Source: Sporichthya polymorpha DSM 43042
Lineage (GTDB): Bacteria > Actinomycetota > Actinomycetes > Sporichthyales > Sporichthyaceae
DNA length: 64,000 nt
Assembly (NCBI RefSeq): GCF_000384115.1
Contig: NZ_KB913029.1
Span: 1,770,907 to 1,834,906 of the forward strand
Reading direction: 5' to 3'
This document shows positions 1-8,894 of this stretch, one piece after another. The notes below the pieces were generated by a model that worked only from the letters and a program-made list of their open reading frames with translations, made no database searches and had not been told where the DNA came from. The stretch's first letter is position 1, and each line of letters starts with the position of its first letter. The position numbers were made by a program, and so were the translations under genes.

Positions 1-1
1 G

Positions 2-1522
2 ACCTGGATCTGGCCGCTGGTCGGGACCCCGGCCCGCGACGCTCACGGCGTCTTCCTCCCCGGCACCTCGAACGCCGAGCTCCTGCCCGGCGGCCGCCTG
101 GCGGACCTGGCGGTCGCGCCGGACCGGGTCCCGGTGACCTGGATGGTCGACCCGGAGCTGCTCGACAGCGCGGCGGCCCTGTCCGCCGAGCACGAGCGCC
201 AGGAGGGCCGGGGCACCACGACGCAGGAGGGTGACCCGGCGGCGGGCCGCTGGCTCGCCGACCTCAGGACCCGCCTCGCGAACACCCCGGTCGCCGCGCT
301 GCCCTACGCCGACCCCGACGTCGTCGCCCTGACCCGGCACGGCGACCCGGACGCGCTGGCGAAGGCCGTCGCCCGGTCCAAGGAGGTCACCGGTGCCCGG
401 CTCGGCCGCGAGTCGGACACCACCGTCGCCTGGCCGGCGGACGGGTTCGCCGACGCCAGGACGCTGGGGGCCCTGCGCCGGGCGGGCGCCAAGACCGTGG
501 TGCTCTCCAGCTCCGCGTTGATGCTCGCCACCGAGCGGACGTACACCCCGACCGGCCGCGCACGCATCGAGGCCGAGGACGGCTCACTCGAGGTTCTCGT
601 CGCCGACCAGGGGCTGATCGAGACGCTCTCGGTCGACTTCGGGGTGCCGGGCGCCGCCGCGCTCGCCGCTCAGCGGTTCCTCGCCGAGACCGCCCTGATC
701 ACCCTCGAGCGCCCGAACGCCGCGCGCACGATCCTGGTCGCGCCCCCCCGCCGGTGGGCCCCGCCGGCCGGCTGGTCCGCCGGGCTCCTCGACGCCGTCG
801 AGCGCACGCCGTGGGTCCGCACCGTCGGGCTCGCGTCGCTGTCCCGGACCCGGGTCCCGACCGAGTACGCCGGCGCGTCGCTGGTCTACCCGCCGTCCGC
901 GACCGCGGCGGAGCTCGCGGCGGCCCAGGTGGCCCGGATGGAGCAGGCCGCGGACGCCGCCGACGGCCTGGTGCGCCTGTTCGCCCGGCCCGGTGGGCTC
1001 GAGACGACCTACACCGGCGCGCTGTTCAGCGCGGTGTCGACGGCCTGGCGCACCAACCGCTCGGGCGGCCGGGACTACGCCCTCGCCGTGAGCGACCGCA
1101 TCTCCTCCGACATCGACCAGGTCCAGGTGATCGGCCGCGACCTGGTGACGCTCTCGAGCACGCGCGGCACGATCCCGCTGACGGTGTCGAACCAGCTCGA
1201 CCAGGCGATCCGGGTCCGCCCGGTGCTCCGCCCCCGGGTCGGCAGCCGCCTGAGCGTCACCAACCCCGACCTGATCACGATCGGCGCGGGCCGCAAGCAG
1301 ACCGTGCGCGTCCCGGCCGAGGCCTCCTCCAACGGCATCACCCAGGTCGACGTGCAGCTGCTCGACGCGGCCGGCAACCCGTTCGGGGACACCACCCAGT
1401 TGCGGGTCAACGTCACCAGCTTCGGCAAGGTGGGTCTGATCGTGCTGATCGCGGCGGGCAGCGTCCTGTTCGGGACGGCCATCCTGCGTAACGTCCGCCG
1501 GCTCCGGAGACCCGCCGCATGA
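2..1522 (+). CDS. DUF6049 family membrane-anchored protein (5'-partial)
   Basis: The reading frame is open from the first bases of the window, so the N-terminus and signal peptide lie upstream; about 506 codons are present. The C-terminus has one membrane helix (roughly VGLIVLIAAGSVLFGTAIL) followed by an arginine-rich cytosolic tail (RNVRRLRR), so most of the protein should be extracytoplasmic. The gene ends in an ATGA overlap with murJ, which implies translational coupling. A large exported protein directly upstream of murJ is the standard actinobacterial arrangement, and the sequence and position fit DUF6049. Its biochemical function is not known; a cell-envelope role is inferred only from the neighbours. 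Confidence 0.8.
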   Translation, partial: TWIWPLVGTPARDAHGVFLPGTSNAELLPGGRLADLAVAPDRVPVTWMVDPELLDSAAALSAEHERQEGRGTTTQEGDPAAGRWLADLRTRLANTPVAALPYADPDVVALTRHGDPDALAKAVARSKEVTGARLGRESDTTVAWPADGFADARTLGALRRAGAKTVVLSSSALMLATERTYTPTGRARIEAEDGSLEVLVADQGLIETLSVDFGVPGAAALAAQRFLAETALITLERPNAARTILVAPPRRWAPPAGWSAGLLDAVERTPWVRTVGLASLSRTRVPTEYAGASLVYPPSATAAELAAAQVARMEQAADAADGLVRLFARPGGLETTYTGALFSAVSTAWRTNRSGGRDYALAVSDRISSDIDQVQVIGRDLVTLSSTRGTIPLTVSNQLDQAIRVRPVLRPRVGSRLSVTNPDLITIGAGRKQTVRVPAEASSNGITQVDVQLLDAAGNPFGDTTQLRVNVTSFGKVGLIVLIAAGSVLFGTAILRNVRRLRRPAA

Positions 1523-3180
1523 GTTCAGCTCCGACCGATCCCCCCGGCCCCCCGGCCGAGCCGAGCATCACCCGCTCCAGCGCGGTGATGGCGGCCGGGA
1601 CCGTGCTGTCCCGGATCACCGGCTTCGGGCGCGACGTCGTCCTGACCTGGGCCATCGGCACCACCGCGTTCTCGGTGACCTACAACGTCGCGAACACCGT
1701 GCCGAACATCGTCTACATCCTGCTCGCCGGTGGCGTGCTCAACGCCGTGTTCGTCCCCCAGCTGGTGAAGGCCATGCGGGAGGACCCAGACGGCGGCAAG
1801 GCGTTCGCCGACCGCCTGATCACGGCGATCGGGCTCGTCCTGCTCGTCATCACGGTCGCCGCGGTGATCGCCGCGCCGCTGGTGATCTCGGCGTACGCCT
1901 ACGCCTTCACCCACGGCGAGGGGTCGGAGGCGAACTACGACGTCGCCGTCACCTTCGCCCGCTACCTGCTGCCGCAGATCTTCTTCTACGGCCTGCACGT
2001 GATGCTCGGGCAGGTGCTCAACGCCCGGGGCCGGTTCGGGCCGATGATGTTCGCCCCGATCCTGAACAACCTCGTCGTCATCGTCACCGGCGTGATGTTC
2101 CTGGTGATCACCGCCGGCGAGCACCCGAGCACCGAGACGATCAGCGACGGCGAGATGCGCCTGCTCGGCGTCGGCACCACGCTCGGCGTCATCGTGCAGG
2201 CCCTGGCCCTGCTCCCGTTCCTCAAGTCCTCGGGCTACCGGTACCGCCCCCGGTTCGACCTGCGCGGCACCGGCCTCGGCCAGGCCTACCGGCTCGCGAC
2301 CTGGACGCTCCTGTTCGTCCTGGTCAACCAGATCGCCTACCTCGTCGTGGTCCAGATCGCGACCGGGATCGAGGAGACGGCCGCCGCGGACGGGTACCCC
2401 GGCCGCGGTTTCACGCCGTACACGAAGGCGTACCTGATCATGCTGCTCCCGCACGCCGTGATCACGGTGTCGGTCGTGACGGCGCTGCTGCCCCGGATGG
2501 CCCGGGCGGTGACCGACGACCGGCTCGACGACGTCCGCACCGACCTGGCCGGCGGGATGAAGCTGACCGGTGCCGCGCTGATCCCGGCCGCGATCGCGTT
2601 CGTGGTGCTCGGCCCGAGCATGGCAGTCCTCGGCTTCGGCCACGGCAACACCTCGGTCGCCAACGCGGAGTACATCGGCTACGTCCTCGCCGGGTTCGCG
2701 GTGGCGCTGGTCCCCTTCTCGGTGCACCACCAGCTGCTGCGGGGGTTCTACGCGTTCTCCGACACCCGCACCCCGGTGAGCATCAACGTCTGGATCGCCG
2801 GGACGAACATCGCCCTCGCCCTCGCCTGCGTCGCGTTGCTGCCGGCCCGGTGGGTGGCGGTCGGGCTCGCGCTCAGCTACGCCGCGTCCTACGCGGTCGG
2901 CGTCCAGATCTCCGCCCGCAAGCTCGGGCGCTACCTCGGCCCGCTCGACGGCGGGGTGGTCCGGACCTACGAGCGGATGGCGCTGGCCGCGGTCCTGGCG
3001 GCGATCCCCGCGGTGGCCGTCGCCGAGATCGCCGACCAGATCTGGGGCACCGGCACCACCGCGGCCGCCGTCACCGTGATCGGCGGCGGCGGCGCGATGC
3101 TCGTCGCCTACCTGGCGATCACGATGCGCATGCGGATCACCGAGGTGACCCAGCTGCTGGGCCCGGTGCTCCGGCGCTGA
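1519..3180 (+). CDS. murJ: Lipid II flippase MurJ (MviN family)
   Basis: This 553-residue polytopic membrane protein should flip the lipid-linked peptidoglycan precursor (lipid II) across the plasma membrane. The N-terminal pattern SSAVMAAGTVLSRITGFGRD is typical of MurJ/MviN. Hydrophobic segments recur along the whole length, consistent with the family's 14-helix MOP fold. The ATG start overlaps the stop of the DUF6049 gene (ATGA). The next gene downstream encodes a membrane-anchored pseudokinase, as expected: in mycobacteria MviN carries a pseudokinase domain, whereas here, as in many other actinobacteria, the two are separate genes. The length is normal for a flippase without the fused regulatory domain. 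Confidence 0.95.
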   Translation: MSSAPTDPPGPPAEPSITRSSAVMAAGTVLSRITGFGRDVVLTWAIGTTAFSVTYNVANTVPNIVYILLAGGVLNAVFVPQLVKAMREDPDGGKAFADRLITAIGLVLLVITVAAVIAAPLVISAYAYAFTHGEGSEANYDVAVTFARYLLPQIFFYGLHVMLGQVLNARGRFGPMMFAPILNNLVVIVTGVMFLVITAGEHPSTETISDGEMRLLGVGTTLGVIVQALALLPFLKSSGYRYRPRFDLRGTGLGQAYRLATWTLLFVLVNQIAYLVVVQIATGIEETAAADGYPGRGFTPYTKAYLIMLLPHAVITVSVVTALLPRMARAVTDDRLDDVRTDLAGGMKLTGAALIPAAIAFVVLGPSMAVLGFGHGNTSVANAEYIGYVLAGFAVALVPFSVHHQLLRGFYAFSDTRTPVSINVWIAGTNIALALACVALLPARWVAVGLALSYAASYAVGVQISARKLGRYLGPLDGGVVRTYERMALAAVLAAIPAVAVAEIADQIWGTGTTAAAVTVIGGGGAMLVAYLAITMRMRITEVTQLLGPVLRR

Positions 3181-3330
3181 TCCGGCGCGGCTGACTTGTC
3201 CCCGGCTGGCGCGGTTCGGCTCCGGCCGCTCCGGCGAACGCCTAGCATGGCCGCGAGGGGCTGTTCGGGAACCCGGCGGGAACTGACGGCCGCTGCCGAC
3301 CTTGGCACGCCCGGTCAGGAGGACGGTGAG

Positions 3331-4794
3331 GTGGTCTCAGCCACCCCGGAGGTGGGAACACGCCTCGCCGACCGCTACCGCCTGCTGGAGTGCATCGAGA
3401 AGTCGGACGGTTTCTCCACCTGGCAGGCCACCGACGAGAAGCTGGCCCGGCCGGTCGGCATCCACATCCTCCCGAGCGACGCCGAGCTGACGCCCGCGGT
3501 GCTCGAGGCCGCCCAACTGGCCGCGACGGTCGACGACCCCCGCTTCCTCCGGGTGCTCGACGCGGTTCACCGGGAGCCGTACGCCTACGTCGTCCACGAG
3601 TGGTTGCCGGACGCGCACCCGCTCTCGACGGTGCTCGCCCACGGACCCCTCGACCCCGACGTCGCGCAGACGATGATCCGCGACGCGGCCGAGGCGCTGG
3701 CCGCCGCGCACGAGGCCGGCCTCGCCCACCTGCGCCTGCAGGCCGACACCGTCCTGGTCCTGCCGTCGGGGCACGTGAAGATCCTCGGCCTCTGCGTCGA
3801 GGCCGCCCTGCACTCCACGACCGCCGGCGACCCGGCCCGCTCGGACGCCCGAGGTCTGGGTCGCGTGCTCTACGCGGCGCTGACCGCGCGGTGGCCCGAG
3901 GGCGAGGCCTTCGGCCTGGCCGCGGCGCCCTTCGAGCACGGCGCGATCTGCACGCCGCGCCAGGTCCGCGCCGGCGTCCCGGACGCGATGGACGCGATCG
4001 TCGACCGGCTCTTGAACCCGACCCCCCGGGCCGGCACTCCGCTGCGCAGCCCCGGGGAACTGAGGGACACCCTCCACCAGTTGCCGCGGCCCCGACCGCC
4101 GGGCAGCGGGCCCTCGCCCGACACGACCGGCACCATGTCCGCCGTCGTCACCGGGATCCTCTCCCCGATGCCTACTCCGGACGGGTGGAAACCGTCCGCG
4201 GCGACCCGCGGGGCGCAGGTCGCGGTCATCGGGATGCTCGTCATCGGACTGGTCCTGCTCAGCTGGCAGCTCCTGCGCGCGCTGGCGCCGGAGAGCCTCG
4301 GGGGGCAGGCGAACACCCCGGAAGCGGCCGCACCGCTGGTCGCGATCCCGATCACCGCGACCCGCGACTTCGACCCGCCGCCCGGCAACGGATCCGAGAA
4401 CCCGCGGCAGGCCCGGCTGGCCGTCGACGACCGGCCGCGCACCGCCTGGCGCACCGTCGCCTACAACACCCGGGCGTTCGGCGGACTCAAGCCGGGCGTC
4501 GGTCTGGTCCTCGACCTCGGCGACGCCAGGACCGTCCGCCAGGTGAAGCTGCGGCTGCCCGACGAGGGGGCCTCGATCGAGATCCGGGCCGCGGCGCTGA
4601 CCGCGAACTCCGCGCCGTCGGCACTGTCCGCCTTCCGGGTCGCGGCGAGCACCGCGGCGGCCGCCCGGGAGGAGACGCTGCGCTTCGCCTCGGCCGTTCG
4701 CACCCGGTTCGTCCTGATCTGGATCACCCAGCTCCCGCCCGGTCCCGGCCCCACGTACAGGGGTGGGATCTCCGAGGTCTCGGTCAGCGGGTAA
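3331..4794 (+). CDS. Membrane-anchored pseudokinase linked to MurJ, with C-terminal discoidin-like domain
   Basis: The GTG start at 3331 is chosen because AGGAGG lies 8 bases upstream at 3317-3322; a longer frame upstream has no comparable site. The first ~250 residues follow a protein-kinase fold, but the catalytic motifs are lost: the beta-3 lysine position reads VGIHIL, the HRD loop reads HLRL, and the DFG motif reads ILGL. It should therefore bind rather than phosphorylate. One membrane helix (AVIGMLVIGLVLLSWQLL) is followed by an extracellular beta-rich region resembling a discoidin (F5/8 type C) fold. It is the separate equivalent of the mycobacterial MviN pseudokinase domain, which recruits FhaA after phosphorylation by PknB. 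A partner of that kind is inferred, not seen. Confidence 0.85.
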   Translation: MVSATPEVGTRLADRYRLLECIEKSDGFSTWQATDEKLARPVGIHILPSDAELTPAVLEAAQLAATVDDPRFLRVLDAVHREPYAYVVHEWLPDAHPLSTVLAHGPLDPDVAQTMIRDAAEALAAAHEAGLAHLRLQADTVLVLPSGHVKILGLCVEAALHSTTAGDPARSDARGLGRVLYAALTARWPEGEAFGLAAAPFEHGAICTPRQVRAGVPDAMDAIVDRLLNPTPRAGTPLRSPGELRDTLHQLPRPRPPGSGPSPDTTGTMSAVVTGILSPMPTPDGWKPSAATRGAQVAVIGMLVIGLVLLSWQLLRALAPESLGGQANTPEAAAPLVAIPITATRDFDPPPGNGSENPRQARLAVDDRPRTAWRTVAYNTRAFGGLKPGVGLVLDLGDARTVRQVKLRLPDEGASIEIRAAALTANSAPSALSAFRVAASTAAAAREETLRFASAVRTRFVLIWITQLPPGPGPTYRGGISEVSVSG

Positions 4795-4916
4795 GACTGC
4801 TGGTGGGACCGCGGGTGGGAGCCCTCCTACGCGGCCCGAGTACGGCTCCGTTCCAGATGTCCCGAGCCCGGAGGTTTCGTTGAGTACCGTTAGCCCGACG
4901 TGACACTCCACCATCG

Positions 4917-5687
4917 GTGCTGACATCGGCAGGGGGCCCCGGGCTCGTGCACAACCTGACCGAGGTCCCTGACCGGCTCCTCCTGGAACGGCATCGCGAG
5001 GGCGACCCAGACGCCTTCGGCGAGATCGTCCGCCGGCATCGGGACCGCATGTGGGCTGTCGCACTGCGCACGCTGGGCGACCCCGAGGAGGCGGCCGACG
5101 CCGTTCAGGACGCCCTGGTCTCGGCGTACCGCGCGGCCGAGGGCTTCCGCGGGGACTCCGCGATCACCACCTGGCTGCACCGGATCGTGGTCAACGCCTG
5201 CCTCGACCGGGCGCGGCGCAAGAACATCCGCAAGACCGTTCCCCTGCCGGACCAGCAGGAGGACGAGGAGCGGGGCGGCCGGGACGTCGCCGTCGCGGAG
5301 GACCCGACCGACGGCGCGGACCTCTCGATGGACATCGCCGCCGCCCTCGACACGCTCCCGCCGGACCAGCGCGCCGCGCTGGTCCTGGTCGATCTGCAGG
5401 GCTACCCCGTCGACGAGGCCGGAAAGATTCTCGGCGTCCCGACCGGCACCGTGAAGAGCCGCTGTGCGCGTGGCCGCGCTCGGCTGGTACCCCTTCTCGC
5501 CCATCTGCGCCAGGGCGGTGACCCACCCGGAGGACATTCCGGCCGGGAGGGGAACGAGAACGGCCCCGGCAACGTCGAAGGTGAGGTCAAGAACAAAGTC
5601 GTGCCCTTGCACCGGGGCGCGGCGAAAAGTTCGGGGGGACCGCCAGGCCAGTCCGGGCCGGCGGAGGGAGCGGACCGGCGGACATGA
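4917..5687 (+). CDS. sigM: ECF RNA polymerase sigma factor, SigM type
   Basis: This is an extracytoplasmic-function sigma factor. Region 2 runs from about residue 20 to 95 (DAFGEIVRRHRDRMW, then GDSAITTWLHRIVVNACLDRAR). Region 4 runs from about 135 to 195, with helix-turn-helix GKILGVPTGTVKSRCARGR. The tail of about 60 residues after region 4 is long and low in complexity. The GTG at 4917 is used; a second GTG at 4947 behind a G-rich stretch is an alternative that would remove ten residues. Position between the murJ/pseudokinase pair and trxBA, and the ATGA overlap with a zinc-type anti-sigma gene, match actinobacterial sigM-rsmA loci. It probably controls envelope or oxidative stress genes and is held inactive by the next gene product. 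Confidence 0.85.
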   Translation: MLTSAGGPGLVHNLTEVPDRLLLERHREGDPDAFGEIVRRHRDRMWAVALRTLGDPEEAADAVQDALVSAYRAAEGFRGDSAITTWLHRIVVNACLDRARRKNIRKTVPLPDQQEDEERGGRDVAVAEDPTDGADLSMDIAAALDTLPPDQRAALVLVDLQGYPVDEAGKILGVPTGTVKSRCARGRARLVPLLAHLRQGGDPPGGHSGREGNENGPGNVEGEVKNKVVPLHRGAAKSSGGPPGQSGPAEGADRRT

Positions 5688-7249
5688 ATACGCATGAGCA
5701 CCTGTCGATAGAGACCCTGGCGGATTACGCCGAGGGTCTCCTCGGCGACGCCGAATCCACGGCCGTCGCCGACCACCTCGCGAGCTGTGCCGACTGCACG
5801 GCGGAGGCCGATCTCCTGGTCTCGGTGAGCGCCATCCTTGCCGCCGACGACCCGGGGCCGATGCCCGAGCAGTACGCGGCCCGGATCGATGCCGCTCTCG
5901 CCGATCTGGCTGCCGCGGAGCCCGTGACTCCGAAGCGTGCCGGGACGACTCCACCGGGTAAGGGCACCGAGGGTGCTGCCGTCATCGATCTCGCCTCGCG
6001 CCGCCGCTTCGCCCCCGCGGCCCGCGTCACCTCCGTCGCCGCCAGCCTCGTCCTGCTGATCGGCGGCGTCGCCATCGGCATGCAGGCCCTGGACAACACC
6101 GACGCCGGCAACCCCGAGGACACGTTCGGAGCGCTCGAGGACATCAGCCCGAGCGCCGAGGCCACCAACTCCGCCCGGTACCTCGCCTACGCGCTCAGCG
6201 CGAAGGAGAAGCCGAAGGGCAAGAACGCCGAGCGCCGCAAGGACGGCTCGGTCGCGGACAAGCGCACCGGCGCGGTCTTCCTCAAGAGCGGCAAGGTCCT
6301 CTTCCCCGACGGCGTCGTCGTCGTGCCCAAGAAGAACGGCCAGACCGAGGTCCGCACCTACGACGTGCAGTCCGGCCGGTCGCGGTCGATCGCGACGTTC
6401 CGCGTCGACGAGCAGCCGGGCGATTCGCGTCCCACGGTGACCGCTCCGCCGCCGGAGAACACCCCGCAGGCGCCGGAGAACACCCCGCAGGCGACGCCCG
6501 AACCGACGCCCCAGGCCTCGGTGGCGAAGCCGTCCAACGGTCCGAACAAGATGTCGACGCTGGCGGAGCAGAGCGCCCAGAGCGACCCGTACGTCACCAA
6601 CTCGGGCGACACGTACAACCCGGACAACTTCGCCGCCAAGGTGCAGGCTTTGCTGCGCGATGCCGGGTACACCGCCGAGAGCGCGCCCGCGGGCTCGACC
6701 TCGAACTCGACCGACCAGGGCCGCGCGTCGTCCAAGGCCGTCCGCTCCGACACCGACTCCAGCACGGGCGCCGTCCCCGCGCGGGGTCCGGCACCGACCG
6801 AGCTCCAGGCGAAGGTCAAGCGCTGCGCCACCCAGCTCAAGCTCGGCGAGGTGCTGGCCGGCGACGCCGGGGTCTGGCGGGGTCAGAACGCCACGATCAT
6901 CGTCACGCGCAACGGCTCCGAGCCGAAGCAGGCGGTCGGTCACGTGGTCTACGGCGAGTGCACGAACGCTGCGCCGGCGACCGCGGCCGACGTGCAGTGG
7001 CAGATGCGGGTCGACTTCCCGTCCGCCCAGGCGGAGCCGGCTCCGACCTCGGACGGCAACTCGGGGTCGAACCAGGCGCCCACGAACTCGAACACCAACT
7101 CGAACACGAACACCGTCACGCCGTCGGTGAGGACGAGCAGCGCCCCGTCGGTGAACACGAGCACGGGAACCCCCGGGGTCAGCTCGTCCGTCGGCTCGTC
7201 GGTCGGCAATGCGCTGACGAACGGCCCGGCGACGTCCACGGAGCCGTGA
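5684..7249 (+). CDS. Zinc-finger transmembrane anti-sigma factor (partner of the SigM-type sigma)
   Basis: The N-terminus has the ZAS-type signature H31-x3-C35-x2-C38 (HLASCADC) inside a helical segment, the fold that clamps ECF sigma factors. One membrane helix spans about residues 113-136, leaving a large extracytoplasmic part. That part contains a proline-rich repeat (ENTPQAPENTPQATPEPTPQA, about 251-275) and a Ser/Thr/Asn-rich tail. At 521 residues it is much longer than most anti-sigma factors, so the exterior half may sense or bind the cell wall; that is inference. The start overlaps the sigma gene stop (ATGA), so the pair is co-translated. It is the positional equivalent of mycobacterial RsmA. 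Confidence 0.85.
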   Translation: MNTHEHLSIETLADYAEGLLGDAESTAVADHLASCADCTAEADLLVSVSAILAADDPGPMPEQYAARIDAALADLAAAEPVTPKRAGTTPPGKGTEGAAVIDLASRRRFAPAARVTSVAASLVLLIGGVAIGMQALDNTDAGNPEDTFGALEDISPSAEATNSARYLAYALSAKEKPKGKNAERRKDGSVADKRTGAVFLKSGKVLFPDGVVVVPKKNGQTEVRTYDVQSGRSRSIATFRVDEQPGDSRPTVTAPPPENTPQAPENTPQATPEPTPQASVAKPSNGPNKMSTLAEQSAQSDPYVTNSGDTYNPDNFAAKVQALLRDAGYTAESAPAGSTSNSTDQGRASSKAVRSDTDSSTGAVPARGPAPTELQAKVKRCATQLKLGEVLAGDAGVWRGQNATIIVTRNGSEPKQAVGHVVYGECTNAAPATAADVQWQMRVDFPSAQAEPAPTSDGNSGSNQAPTNSNTNSNTNTVTPSVRTSSAPSVNTSTGTPGVSSSVGSSVGNALTNGPATSTEP

Positions 7250-7259
7250 GCCGGGGGCG

Positions 7260-7285
7260 GGAATCCCCCGCCCCTAGGATCGGTT
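7260..7285 (+). promoter_or_regulatory. SigR/SigH-type promoter for trxBA
   Basis: GGAAT at 7260-7264 (GGGAAT counting the base before) is followed by exactly 18 bases and then GTT at 7283-7285. This is the consensus for the disulfide-stress sigma factor SigR (Streptomyces) / SigH (Mycobacterium), which is known to drive trxBA. It lies 66 bases before the trxB start. The sigma factor itself is not encoded in this window. Confidence 0.75.
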
Positions 7286-7291
7286 GAAGGC

Positions 7292-7318
7292 GGTGGACCC
7301 CGAGATCTGGGGTCCACC
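7292..7318. promoter_or_regulatory. Perfect 10-bp inverted repeat in the trxB leader
   Basis: Arms GGTGGACCCC (7292-7301) and GGGGTCCACC (7309-7318) flank the 7-base loop GAGATCT. It begins just downstream of the SigR-type promoter, so it lies at or just after the expected transcription start. It could be an RNA hairpin in the trxB leader or the terminator of the anti-sigma gene, although no T-tract follows. Confidence 0.5.
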
Positions 7319-7350
7319 CGCAAGACACCGATCTCGGCGAAAGGCCTGGC

Positions 7351-8316
7351 GTGACAGACGTGCGGAACGTGATCGTGATCGGCTCCGGGCCGGCCGGCTA
7401 CACCGCGGCGATCTACGCGGCGCGCGCGGACCTCAAGCCGCTCGTGTTCGAAGGTGCCGTCACGATGGGCGGCGCGCTCATGAACACCACCGAGGTCGAG
7501 AACTTCCCCGGCTTCGCGGAGGGTGTGCAGGGCCCCGACCTGATGACGGCCATGCGCGCGCAGGCGGAGCGCTTCGGCGCCGAGCTCGTGCCGGACGACG
7601 TCGTGGCGGTCGACCTGACCGGCGAGATCAAGAAGGTCTCGACGGCGACGGGCGAGTACTCCGCGCGGACCGTGATCATCGCGACCGGCTCCAAGTACAA
7701 GGAGCTCGGCCTGGAGAACGAGAAGCGGCTGTCCGGGCACGGCGTCTCGTGGTGCGCCACCTGTGACGGATTCTTCTTCCGCGACCAGGACATCGCCGTC
7801 GTCGGCGGTGGCGACTCCGCGATGGAGGAGGCGACCTTCCTCGCGCGGTTCGCCCGCTCGGTGACGGTCATCCACCGCCGCAACGAACTACGGGCGTCGA
7901 AGATCATGCAGCAGCGCGCGCTCGACAACCCGAAGATCACGTTCCTGCTCGAGCACGAGCCGATCGACATCCTCGGCGAGAGCAAGCTCTCCGGCGTGGT
8001 CGTCCGCAACACCCGAACCGGCGAGGAGTCCAAGCTCGAGGTCACCGGCCTGTTCGTCGCGATCGGCCACGAGCCCCGCTCGGAGCTGTTCGGTGGCCAG
8101 GTCGACCTCGACGCCGAGGGCTACGTGCTCGTCCAGCACCCCACCGCGAAGACCAACCTTCCCGGCGTGTTCGCCTGCGGCGACGTCGTCGACCACATCT
8201 ACCGCCAGGCGATCACCGCGGCCGGCACCGGCTGTGCCGCCGCGCTGGACGCCGAGCGCTTCCTCGCCGCCCTCGAGGGCAACGCCGGTCAGACCGGCGG
8301 GCTCGTGGAGGCCTGA
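7351..8316 (+). CDS. trxB: Thioredoxin reductase (NADPH)
   Basis: This FAD enzyme reduces thioredoxin with NADPH in the cytosol. Visible motifs are the FAD-binding [15 protein letters not shown] near the N-terminus, the redox-active disulfide C-A-T-C (WCATCDG, about residue 138), the NADPH-binding [12 protein letters not shown], and the C-terminal FAD motif [10 protein letters not shown]. The length of 321 residues is typical of low-molecular-weight bacterial TrxB. The start is GTG at 7351. It is transcribed with trxA 86 bases downstream. The upstream SigR-type promoter indicates induction by thiol oxidation, so the pair should restore protein thiols during disulfide stress. Confidence 0.97.
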   Translation: MTDVRNVIVIGSGPAGYTAAIYAARADLKPLVFEGAVTMGGALMNTTEVENFPGFAEGVQGPDLMTAMRAQAERFGAELVPDDVVAVDLTGEIKKVSTATGEYSARTVIIATGSKYKELGLENEKRLSGHGVSWCATCDGFFFRDQDIAVVGGGDSAMEEATFLARFARSVTVIHRRNELRASKIMQQRALDNPKITFLLEHEPIDILGESKLSGVVVRNTRTGEESKLEVTGLFVAIGHEPRSELFGGQVDLDAEGYVLVQHPTAKTNLPGVFACGDVVDHIYRQAITAAGTGCAAALDAERFLAALEGNAGQTGGLVEA

Positions 8317-8402
8317 CCCGTCCGCACAACCCGCTGGAATTCCCGCGAACTTCCCGCCAATCCCGCCGGCCATCCGACCGGCAACCGAACAGGAGAACCC
8401 TG

Positions 8403-8726
8403 ATGGGATCGATCGAAGCCGTCACCGACGACACCTTCGCGACTGACGTGCTCGCGTCCGAGGTACCCGTGCTCGTGGACTTCTGGGCACCGTGGTGCGG
8501 CCCCTGCCGCCAGGTCGCCCCGATTCTCGAGGAGATCGCGGCCGAGAACGCCGGCAAGATCCGCATCGTGAAGCTCAACGTCGACGAGAACCCGAAGACC
8601 GCGGCGAAGTACGGCGTCGTCTCGATCCCGACGATGAACGTCTACTCCGGCGGTGAGGTCGTCAAGCAGATCATCGGAGCGCGCCCGAAGCCGATGATCC
8701 TCAACGAGCTGGCGGCCTACGTCTGA
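8403..8726 (+). CDS. trxA: Thioredoxin
   Basis: This is a 107-residue thioredoxin with the canonical active site FWAPWCGPCRQ near residue 32 and the conserved cis-proline region VSIPTMNVY. It is reduced by the TrxB encoded immediately upstream and in turn reduces protein disulfides, ribonucleotide reductase and peroxiredoxins. An AGGAGAA ribosome-binding site sits just before the ATG. It is the last gene of the trxBA unit: a strong hairpin follows 30 bases after its stop codon. Nothing about its length or motifs is unusual. Confidence 0.97.
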   Translation: MGSIEAVTDDTFATDVLASEVPVLVDFWAPWCGPCRQVAPILEEIAAENAGKIRIVKLNVDENPKTAAKYGVVSIPTMNVYSGGEVVKQIIGARPKPMILNELAAYV

Positions 8727-8755
8727 GGCCGTTCGCGGTCTTTCACGCACGTCAC

Positions 8756-8785
8756 AACGCCCCGGGTCGGCGCGCCCGGGGCGTT
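8756..8785 (+). terminator. Hairpin terminator after trxA
   Basis: Perfect 11-bp arms AACGCCCCGGG (8756-8766) and CCCGGGGCGTT (8775-8785) enclose an 8-base loop, 30 bases after the trxA stop. There is no long T-tract, which is usual for GC-rich actinobacterial terminators. Confidence 0.75.
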
Positions 8786-8894
8786 CGCCTGACCCGGGCC
8801 GCCACACTGGCTACGCTCGGACGCTGGTCCTGTTTCTGTCCTGAATCTCTGTGCGGCAGCCGCCGCCGACCGTGGTGCGGAGGAGGCGAGCGCC

